Origin: JANYCG01 sp031365665
GTDB taxonomy: Bacteria > Pseudomonadota > Gammaproteobacteria > Burkholderiales > Burkholderiaceae_C
DNA length: 19,808 nt
Direction: 5' to 3'
Assembly (NCBI GenBank): GCA_031365665.1
Contig: JANLYO010000044.1
Coordinates: 1 to 19,808 of the forward strand
Shown here: in pieces, positions 15,063-19,808 of the stretch
Layout of the letters: every line of letters starts with the position of its first letter
Position numbering within the stretch: position 1 is the first letter of the stretch
Program-made: the position numbers and the translations under genes
The notes under the pieces: generated by a model
The model's input: the letters and a program-made list of their open reading frames with translations, nothing else
Databases searched by the model: none
What the model was told of the DNA's origin: nothing

Positions 15063-15782
15063 ATGACTGACTTCCAACGCGCCGGCGGGCGCGCCCCCAA
15101 CGCGATGCGCGCTGTGCGCATCACGCGCAACTTCACCATCAACGCCGAAGGGTCGGTGTTGATTGAGTTTGGCAATACCAAGGTCTTGTGCACGGCTTCC
15201 GTGGAAGAAAAAGTGCCACCGCATAAACGCGGCAGTGGCGAAGGCTGGGTCACAGCCGAATACGGCATGTTGCCCCGCGCCACCCACACCCGCAGCGACC
15301 GTGAAGCGGCGCGCGGCAAACAAAGCGGGCGTACGCAGGAAATCCAGCGCTTGATTGGCCGCTCCATGCGCGCAGTGTTTGATCTGAAGGCGTTGGGTGA
15401 ACGCACCATCCAACTCGATTGCGACGTATTGCAGGCCGATGGCGGCACCCGCACAGCCAGCATCACCGGCGCATTCGTAGCTGCGCAAGATGCCGTCAAC
15501 CAATTGCTGGCCAGCGGCAAACTGGCCGCTTCGCCCATCACGGCCCAAGTGGCCGCCATTTCGGTCGGGATCGTGCAAGGCACGCCGCTCTTGGACCTCG
15601 AATACACCGAAGACTCCGCCTGTGACACCGACATGAATGTCGTGATGACCGGCGCTGGCCACTTTGTCGAAGTGCAAGGCACAGCTGAGGGCGCGGCTTT
15701 CTCCCGAGACGAGATGAACGCACTCTTGGCGCTGGCTGAAAAAGGCATCGGCGAGCTGATGGTGCTGCAGCGCCAGCCTTGA
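15063..15782 (+). CDS. rph: Ribonuclease PH
   Basis: A 239-residue phosphorolytic 3'-5' exoribonuclease that trims tRNA 3' ends and degrades structured RNA. ATG 15063 is used rather than TTG 15057; the ribosome site is weak. The sequence is typical throughout: SVLIEFGNTKVLCTASVEE, GEGWVTAEYGMLPRATHTR, the phosphate-binding RSMRAVFDL region (Arg rich), GERTIQLDCDVLQADGGTRTASITGA, and the catalytic acids in LDLEYTEDSACDTDMNVVMT. Length is normal. It lies 71 bases after the phosphatase and 22 bases before rdgB, forming a likely nucleic acid and nucleotide quality operon. Confidence 0.97.
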   Translation: MTDFQRAGGRAPNAMRAVRITRNFTINAEGSVLIEFGNTKVLCTASVEEKVPPHKRGSGEGWVTAEYGMLPRATHTRSDREAARGKQSGRTQEIQRLIGRSMRAVFDLKALGERTIQLDCDVLQADGGTRTASITGAFVAAQDAVNQLLASGKLAASPITAQVAAISVGIVQGTPLLDLEYTEDSACDTDMNVVMTGAGHFVEVQGTAEGAAFSRDEMNALLALAEKGIGELMVLQRQP

Positions 15783-15804
15783 CCGGTGGAGCCGCAGGAA
15801 GGTC

Positions 15805-16410
15805 ATGAAACTTGTATTGGCGTCGAACAACCCAGGAAAATTGGCTGAACTGTTCGCTATGTTTGCCCCCTTGGGGGTGGACCTCATCAGCCAGGCCGAA
15901 TTGGGCATTCCAGAAGCACCGGAGCCACACCGCACTTTTGTTGAAAACGCCCTGGCCAAGGCGCGCCATGCCTCTGAAGTCAGCGGTCTGCCTGCTGTCG
16001 CCGATGACGCTGGCTTGTGTGTCGATGCGTTCAACGGCCTGCCCGGCGTTGACACCGCTTATTACGCCACCCAGTTTGGATACGCCAAAAGCGATAGCAA
16101 CAACGTCGTTGCCTTGCTTGAACAAATGGCGGGCATCGGCAACCGCCGCGCAGCCTTGGTCAGCACGCTGGTGGCGCTGCGCCACCCGCTGGACCCGGAG
16201 CCCTTGATTGCCGTTGGGCGGGCGGTAGGTGAAATTGCGCGGCAGCCTGCGGGCCAAAACGGTTTCGGGTTTGATCCGGTGATGTGGATCCCGCAGTTTG
16301 GAAAAACCTTTGCGGAGCTGCCGGTGGAGGTCAAAAACGCCAACAGCCATCGGGGCATCGCTGCGCGGGCCATGGTGGAGTTGATGCGCACGAATTGGTT
16401 CGCGTCATGA
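15805..16410 (+). CDS. rdgB: XTP/dITP (non-canonical purine NTP) pyrophosphatase, RdgB/HAM1 family
   Basis: A 201-residue house-cleaning enzyme hydrolysing dITP, ITP and XTP to monophosphates. ATG 15805 follows the ribosome site AGGAAGG at 15796-15802. Motifs: LVLASNNPGKLAEL (substrate-binding SNNxGK), FVENALAKARHASEVSGLPAVADDAGL (metal-binding acids), GFDPVMW region, and the C-terminal SHRGIAARAM (SHRxxA). The conserved ADDSGL reads ADDAGL here, a mild variation. The TGA overlaps the ATG of hemW by four bases, indicating coupling. It follows rph in the same direction. Confidence 0.96.
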   Translation: MKLVLASNNPGKLAELFAMFAPLGVDLISQAELGIPEAPEPHRTFVENALAKARHASEVSGLPAVADDAGLCVDAFNGLPGVDTAYYATQFGYAKSDSNNVVALLEQMAGIGNRRAALVSTLVALRHPLDPEPLIAVGRAVGEIARQPAGQNGFGFDPVMWIPQFGKTFAELPVEVKNANSHRGIAARAMVELMRTNWFAS

Positions 16411-17636
16411 TTCCCATCCGTGCAGAAGAGGCCGCCGCAGCACAAGGCCCCTTGCCGCCGGTGACCCACTACATGCGGCCCGGCAGCCTGCAACTGGCGG
16501 CCTTGCCGCCGCTCTCGCTGTACATCCACTTGCCCTGGTGCCTCAAAAAATGCCCCTATTGCGACTTCAACTCGCACGAGCTCGCACTGGAGGGGTTGCC
16601 GCAAGCACGCTACATCGACGCGTTGGTGGCCGACCTGGACGCCGCGCTGCCGCTGATCTGGGGCCGCCCCGTCCACAGCATTTTTTTGGGCGGCGGCACG
16701 CCCAGCCTGTTTTCAGCAGAGTCCATCGACCGCCTCTTGGGTGATGTGCGGGCACGCTTGCGCCTCACACCCGACTGCGAGATCACGCTGGAGGCCAACC
16801 CCGGCACCTTCGAGAAAGACCGTTTTCGAGCCTTCCGCGCAGCAGGTGTCACCAGGCTGTCAGTCGGCGTGCAAAGTTTCAACGATGCCAACCTGAAGGC
16901 CTTGGGCCGGGTGCATGATGCCGCGCAGGCCAGGGCCGCTGTGGAAGAAGCCGCTGACGCCTTCGGCACTTTCAATCTGGATCTGATGTATGCGTTGCCC
17001 GGCCAAACGGTGGCAACCCTGGCCGACGACGTGAAGACCGCGCTGGCCTTGAACCCGCCTCACATTTCGATCTACCATTTGACGGTGGAGCCCAATACCG
17101 TGTTTGCCAAATATCCGCCGATTTTGCCGGCCGATGACATCGCCTGTGAGATGTTGGACGTGATCACCGACTTGACGGACGCCTGCGGGCTGCAAAGGTA
17201 CGAAGTGTCGGCGTACGCGCGCGACGGCCACCGCTCTTGGCATAACCTGAACTATTGGCAGTTTGGCGACTATCTGGGCATCGGCGCGGGGGCGCACAGC
17301 AAGCTGAGCTTTGCGCACCGCATCCAGCGCCAGGTGCGCTTTCGCGAGCCGCGCCAGTACATGGAGCGCGCGCTGGCCGGGGCCTGCGTGGCGCAAGACA
17401 TCGAAGTGCCACGGGCTGACCTGCCATTTGAATTCATGCTCAACGCTTTGCGCTTGAAAAACGGCTTTTCGTTGGCGCAATTTTCAGAGCGCACCGGCCT
17501 GGCGCTCACTGTGATTCAGCAGGGGCTGGAGGAAGCCGAAAAGAAGGGTTTGATTGAGCGGGACTTCACGCGGGTGCGCCCGACGGTACGCGGTTTTGAT
17601 TTTCTAAACGATTTGCAGAGCCTATTTTTGGCCTGA
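16407..17636 (+). CDS. hemW: Radical SAM protein HemW (heme chaperone, coproporphyrinogen oxidase-like)
   Basis: A 409-residue radical SAM protein. ATG 16407 overlaps the rdgB stop (ATGA); the long frame before it is rdgB sequence in another frame. The cluster motif is WCLKKCPYCDFNSH with Cys45, Cys49 and Cys52, preceded by LSLYIHLPWC, and the SAM-binding IFLGGGTPSLF follows. Later blocks ITLEANPGTFEKD, VGVQSFNDANLKALGRVHDAAQA, NLDLMYALPGQT and YEVSAYARDGHRSWHNLNYW match HemW. The C-terminal HemN-like domain has FEFMLNALRLKNGFSLAQF. HemW delivers heme to apoproteins and is not an oxygen-independent coproporphyrinogen dehydrogenase, despite frequent annotation as one. Confidence 0.94.
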   Translation: MIPIRAEEAAAAQGPLPPVTHYMRPGSLQLAALPPLSLYIHLPWCLKKCPYCDFNSHELALEGLPQARYIDALVADLDAALPLIWGRPVHSIFLGGGTPSLFSAESIDRLLGDVRARLRLTPDCEITLEANPGTFEKDRFRAFRAAGVTRLSVGVQSFNDANLKALGRVHDAAQARAAVEEAADAFGTFNLDLMYALPGQTVATLADDVKTALALNPPHISIYHLTVEPNTVFAKYPPILPADDIACEMLDVITDLTDACGLQRYEVSAYARDGHRSWHNLNYWQFGDYLGIGAGAHSKLSFAHRIQRQVRFREPRQYMERALAGACVAQDIEVPRADLPFEFMLNALRLKNGFSLAQFSERTGLALTVIQQGLEEAEKKGLIERDFTRVRPTVRGFDFLNDLQSLFLA

Positions 17637-17642
17637 GGCGGG

Positions 17643-17654
17643 CCAGCGCGCTGG
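17643..17654 (+). terminator. Possible weak terminator after hemW (perfect 12-bp palindrome)
   Basis: CCAGCGCGCTGG is self-complementary and can form a four-pair hairpin with a CGCG loop. It is followed by TTTAAAA rather than a strong T-run. It lies 7 bases after the hemW stop, so a weak terminator or stabilising hairpin is plausible. Confidence 0.35.
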
Positions 17655-17689
17655 TTTAAAAGCAGCTCAAATCAAAATCGTTTAAACCA
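17652..17689. repeat. 9-bp inverted repeat between convergent hemW and the small ORF
   Basis: TGGTTTAAA (17652-17660) and TTTAAACCA (17681-17689) are perfect inverted arms 20 bases apart. The right arm contains the stop codon of the minus-strand small ORF. The A/T-rich arms could give a bidirectional terminator-like hairpin. Confidence 0.45.
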
Positions 17690-17894
17690 CGCTCAGTTTG
17701 GCGGGTTGGGTGCCAGCAAAGAGTGATGCGGTTTCGCTACTCTGAAAATCCGGCGATTCTGGCCAGACTTCACCCTCGATTTGCACCGTGGCGGCAAAAT
17801 CGGTGTCTTTGGCGACGCTGTTGGGCGCTGCCACGTCGTCCTCACTGACGATTTGCACCGTGTCCATGAATGCCTGCGGTGGATGATTTGCCAT
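17682..17894 (-). CDS. Small acidic protein of unknown function with paired TVQI motifs
   Basis: A 70-residue ORF not recognised as any family. It is likely real because ATG 17894 is preceded, six bases away, by a very strong ribosome site (GGAGGGG on the minus strand, 17899-17905). The protein is acidic, without signal peptide, membrane segment or Cys, and probably disordered. It has two short repeats, DTVQIVSEDD (residues 11-20) and ATVQIEGEV (35-43), also visible as a repeated 13-base stretch in the DNA. These T-V-Q-I sites match SSTMQIDP in the PP2C tail and fit the pThr-x-x-Ile/Leu pattern bound by FHA domains. A role as phospho-substrate or adapter of the nearby kinase is inference only. 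The gene is monocistronic and convergent to hemW. Confidence 0.65.
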   Translation of the reverse strand: MANHPPQAFMDTVQIVSEDDVAAPNSVAKDTDFAATVQIEGEVWPESPDFQSSETASLFAGTQPAKLSVV

Positions 17895-17898
17895 GGTT

Positions 17899-17905
17899 CC
17901 CCTCC
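17899..17905 (-). promoter_or_regulatory. Strong ribosome binding site of the small acidic ORF
   Basis: GGAGGGG on the minus strand, close to ideal anti-16S complementarity and spacing to ATG 17894. It is the main evidence that this unrecognised ORF is translated. Confidence 0.7.
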
Positions 17906-17989
17906 GAAATAAGTCTTCGCAGGTGCAAGTCTAGCCACAATTTGTGTTTTAGGCTACCTCCAAGCTGTGCTCAATTGGCATTCATGTTG

Positions 17990-18023
17990 CGCCCACCGCG
18001 CAGTGGGCGTGCGCAAGGCGCAC
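17990..18023 (+). promoter_or_regulatory. Two adjacent hairpins upstream of the amidohydrolase
   Basis: CGCCCAC (17990-17996) pairs with GTGGGCG (18003-18009), and immediately GTGCGC (18009-18014) pairs with GCGCAC (18018-18023) around AAG. They share one base, lie about 80 bases before ATG 18104, and are not followed by a T-run. They may be a leader structure or part of an operator. Confidence 0.4.
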
Positions 18024-18103
18024 ATTGACGCAGGAAAGCACTCGGCAGCATACTGTGTTTTTCAGCACAATGTATCTTTCAACACGATCCACCAGGAGCC
18101 CCC

Positions 18104-19393
18104 ATGACCCAGCCCACCCGCCGCCAGTTCGTCCAGGCCAGCGCCTCCATTGCCGCGCTCGGCACGCTCGGAGCCCCAGTGGGTGCACTGGCCGCGATGG
18201 GGCCGAACGACAAGTTCGACCTGCTGATCCGCAACGCCAACCTGATGGATCCCAGCCAAAACCTGTCGGGCAAACGCGATATCGGCATCCGCTACGGGCA
18301 AATCGAGGCCATTGAGGCGGGCATTGCCCCCGAGCGGGCGCAGCGCGTGATGGACGCCGCTGGCAAACTGGTCACGCCGGGTTTGATCGACCTGCATTGC
18401 CACACCTTTCCTTACGGCTCGGCGATTGGCATTCCGGCAGACGAACTGGTGGCCCACCAATGCACCACCACGGTCGTGTCGGCGGGTGACGCGGGCGCCA
18501 ACAATTTCGCCGGGTTCCGCCGATTTGTCGTGCCGGCGTCACGCACGCGGCAATTTGCTTTTGTGCACATTGCGGTGGCGGGGCTGGCGGGTTTTCCTGT
18601 GCCCGAGCTTTTCAACATCGACTACGCGCAGCCCGAAGTCGCGGCGCGTGCCGTGGCGGAAAACGCCGACATCGTGCTGGGCGTGAAAGTGCGCATGAGC
18701 GAAAACGTCATCGCACGGCACGGCCTGGAGCCGCTCAAGCGCGCTATCAAAGCCTGTGAGATGTCGGGCGTGCCGGCCAAAATCATGTGCCACATCGGTG
18801 GCGTGGCCGAAAAAGAGCTGATGTCGCAAATCCTCGACCTGCTTCGCCCCGGCGACGTGCTGACGCATTGTTATTCCGGTGCGCCCAACAATGCCGGTAT
18901 GGGCACCAACATCGTGCAAGACGGCAAACTGCTGCCCGCAGCGCTGGCGGCGAAGCGGCGCGGGGTGATTTTTGACATCGGCCACGGTGGTGGCAGTTTT
19001 GACTACACCATTGCCGAGGCCGCGATCGCCCAGGGCTGCCCGCCGGACACGATCTCCAGCGACGCCCACGTGTTTTCAGCCAATACACCCGGCATGCCCT
19101 ATTTGCCATGGGTCATGAGCAAAATGATGGGCCTGGGATTTTCGATGTCCGAGGTGGTGAGCATGGCCACGGCGGCGCCCGCACGTGTGATCAGCCGCAT
19201 CCCCAAACACGGCACGCTGCAAATCGGCGCGCCAGCGGACTTGTCGATTCTGGAGCTCGTGGAAGGCGCGGTTTCTTTTGTCGACACACGCAACAACACA
19301 CGCACTGGCAAGGTCTATTTGCGCCCCAGCGGCACTGTGGTGGCGGGCGTTGCGTTTGGACGGCCCTACCAGGCGCCGTTTACCGTGCGCTGA
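18104..19393 (+). CDS. Tat-exported metal-dependent amidohydrolase/deacetylase (EF0837-Atu3266-like)
   Basis: A 429-residue enzyme of the amidohydrolase superfamily. ATG 18104 follows AGGAG at 18094-18098. The N-terminus TRRQFVQASASIAALG is a twin-arginine signal (Arg6-Arg7), with likely cleavage near Ala30 (GALA), so it probably acts in the periplasm. Metal-site residues are all visible: DLHCHTF (His98, His100), the carboxylated lysine in LGVKVRMS (Lys195), MCHIGG (His230), LTHCYSG (His255) and SSDAHVF (Asp320). This pattern fits the binuclear zinc 'amidohydrolase/deacetylase' group related to dihydroorotase. Members act on N-acetyl or O-acetyl small molecules, so no substrate is claimed. 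It appears monocistronic, followed by a G-rich stretch and tRNA-Ser. Confidence 0.88.
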   Translation: MTQPTRRQFVQASASIAALGTLGAPVGALAAMGPNDKFDLLIRNANLMDPSQNLSGKRDIGIRYGQIEAIEAGIAPERAQRVMDAAGKLVTPGLIDLHCHTFPYGSAIGIPADELVAHQCTTTVVSAGDAGANNFAGFRRFVVPASRTRQFAFVHIAVAGLAGFPVPELFNIDYAQPEVAARAVAENADIVLGVKVRMSENVIARHGLEPLKRAIKACEMSGVPAKIMCHIGGVAEKELMSQILDLLRPGDVLTHCYSGAPNNAGMGTNIVQDGKLLPAALAAKRRGVIFDIGHGGGSFDYTIAEAAIAQGCPPDTISSDAHVFSANTPGMPYLPWVMSKMMGLGFSMSEVVSMATAAPARVISRIPKHGTLQIGAPADLSILELVEGAVSFVDTRNNTRTGKVYLRPSGTVVAGVAFGRPYQAPFTVR

Positions 19394-19403
19394 AAACCTG
19401 TGC

Positions 19404-19426
19404 GGGGCCAGTGGGAGGCGGGTGGG
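19404..19426 (+). other. G-quadruplex-type motif
   Basis: Four G-runs (19404-19407, 19413-19415, 19420-19422, 19424-19426) separated by loops of 5, 4 and 1 bases meet the classical G3+N1-7 pattern on the plus strand. It starts 11 bases after the amidohydrolase stop and ends 17 bases before tRNA-Ser. The tandem 9-base GTGGGAGGC (19411-19419, 19422-19430) contributes to it. Confidence 0.5.
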
Positions 19427-19442
19427 AGGCCAGTCGGAGGGG

Positions 19443-19532
19443 TGGCGGAAGCTGTGAGATTCGAACTCACGGAGGGGATAAACCCTCGCCGGTTTTCAAG
19501 ACCGGTGCCTTAAACCGCTCGGCCAAGCTTCC
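19443..19532 (-). tRNA. tRNA-Ser, anticodon TGA
   Basis: A 90-base class II tRNA on the minus strand with encoded CCA (plus-strand TGG 19443-19445). The acceptor GGAAGCT pairs with AGCTTCC, with discriminator G as expected for Ser. The anticodon stem CCGGT/ACCGG encloses CTTGAAA, giving anticodon TGA for UCA-type codons. A long variable arm and T-arm with GTTCGAATC are present. Confidence 0.97.
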
Positions 19533-19541
19533 ATGGGGCAT

Positions 19542-19547
19542 ATTTTA
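19542..19547 (-). promoter_or_regulatory. Possible -10 of the tRNA-Ser promoter
   Basis: TAAAAT on the minus strand lies 10 bases before the mature 5' end at 19532. A weak TTCAGC lies 16 bases further upstream. The spacing is right but the -35 is poor. Confidence 0.3.
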
Positions 19548-19618
19548 ACTGGGTGGCACGGCTGCTGAATTTGGCGGGCGCAGTGACTTTGCGCGGGGCA
19601 ATCAACAAGTCGCTTTCA

Positions 19619-19687
19619 GTTAACGCCCATGTTAATTATTGGCCAATTTCGGGTCGATTTTTAAATATTCGTAACTACTCAGCTCCC
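19619..19687 (-). repeat. Right copy of the 69-bp inverted repeat
   Basis: GTAACTACTCAGCTCCC (19671-19687) is the inverted partner of 121-137, with 16 of 17 bases matching, and the AT-rich 52 bases to its left continue the similarity. The inner end carries GTTAACGCCCATGTTAAT (19619-19636), which matches 172-189 in direct orientation because the motif is near-palindromic. It sits 24 bases beyond the stop of the probable transposase, as expected for an element end. Confidence 0.6.
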
Positions 19688-19711
19688 TTCCAGTTGCGCA
19701 GCAAGGGCGAC

Positions 19712-19808
19712 TCACATTTGAGGCTGGGTAGGTTGCCCTTTGAATGTGAGGGTGAGGCAGTGCAACAGGTTGGCATTTTGTTTCTTCATCGTGGCCAAGT
19801 AGGCGCGG
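19712..19808 (-). pseudogene. C-terminal end of a probable transposase, cut by the window edge
   Basis: The minus-strand frame from the window edge to TGA 19712-19714 encodes 31 residues beginning RAYLATMKKQNANLL and ending LTFKGQPTQPQM. The 'YLATMKKQ ... L...F.G.P' pattern resembles the C-termini of IS66-type DDE transposases that I remember, but the match is short and unverified. It cannot be said from this window whether the gene is intact beyond the edge; it is entered here only because it is partial. Its 3' end faces the inverted repeat at 19619-19687. Confidence 0.45.

Noticed and set aside
14526..16055. 509-residue minus-strand open frame
   Set aside because: It runs antisense through the phosphatase, RNase PH and RdgB, all of which have complete family motifs; long antisense frames are common at this GC content.
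19108..19548. 146-residue plus-strand frame running from the amidohydrolase into tRNA-Ser
   Set aside because: It overlaps the amidohydrolase in another frame and reads through the tRNA gene.
1..19808. CRISPR array, rRNA genes, prophage structural genes or an antiphage defence island
   Set aside because: I saw no regularly spaced repeats, no rRNA signatures and no nuclease/helicase defence genes; apart from the ends and the small ORF, the content is metabolic and housekeeping.

Overview
The window looks like a roughly 60% GC chromosomal segment from a betaproteobacterium, most likely Burkholderiales of the Comamonadaceae type (Rhodoferax or Polaromonas relatives). This rests on gene order (yicC-gmk-rpoZ-spoT opposite kinase-phosphatase-rph-rdgB-hemW), protein character, and a GC-rich hairpin repeat of a kind I associate with that family. 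The placement is from memory and gene content, not a database comparison.

Layout. Positions 1-280 hold the end of a partial reading frame and an AT-rich repeat. Next come a transglutaminase-like protein (minus) and, divergent from it, a co-directional metabolic block: TRAP transporter dctP-dctQ-dctM, then a two-subunit biotin-dependent acyl-CoA carboxylase resembling geranyl-CoA carboxylase AtuC/AtuF more than methylcrotonyl-CoA carboxylase. A 298-base gene-less AT-rich spacer with a 23-bp near-perfect palindrome precedes tRNA-Arg(ACG), its terminator and a greB-like gene. Convergent to greB is the housekeeping block spoT, rpoZ, gmk, yicC, read on the minus strand in the order yicC-gmk-rpoZ-spoT. 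Divergent from yicC is a plus-strand run: Ser/Thr protein kinase, PP2C phosphatase (4-base overlap), RNase PH, RdgB and HemW (4-base overlap with rdgB). A small acidic minus-strand ORF of unknown function follows, then a Tat-exported amidohydrolase, a G-quadruplex-type motif, tRNA-Ser(TGA), a second copy of the AT-rich repeat in inverted orientation, and the C-terminal end of a probable transposase.

How the genes may work together. The TRAP proteins probably import an organic acid, which the adjacent carboxylase could process once it is a CoA thioester. The central region is dense in nucleotide homeostasis and RNA genes: Gmk, SpoT, omega, RdgB, RNase PH and YicC. The kinase/phosphatase pair is a likely phospho-Thr switch. 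The phosphatase tail and the small acidic ORF share a short T-[VM]-Q-I motif that fits an FHA-domain ligand, which is the most interesting candidate for something undescribed here. The two ends carry related 69-bp inverted repeats next to mobile-element-like coding remnants, so this 19.5-kb stretch sits between copies of the same kind of element.
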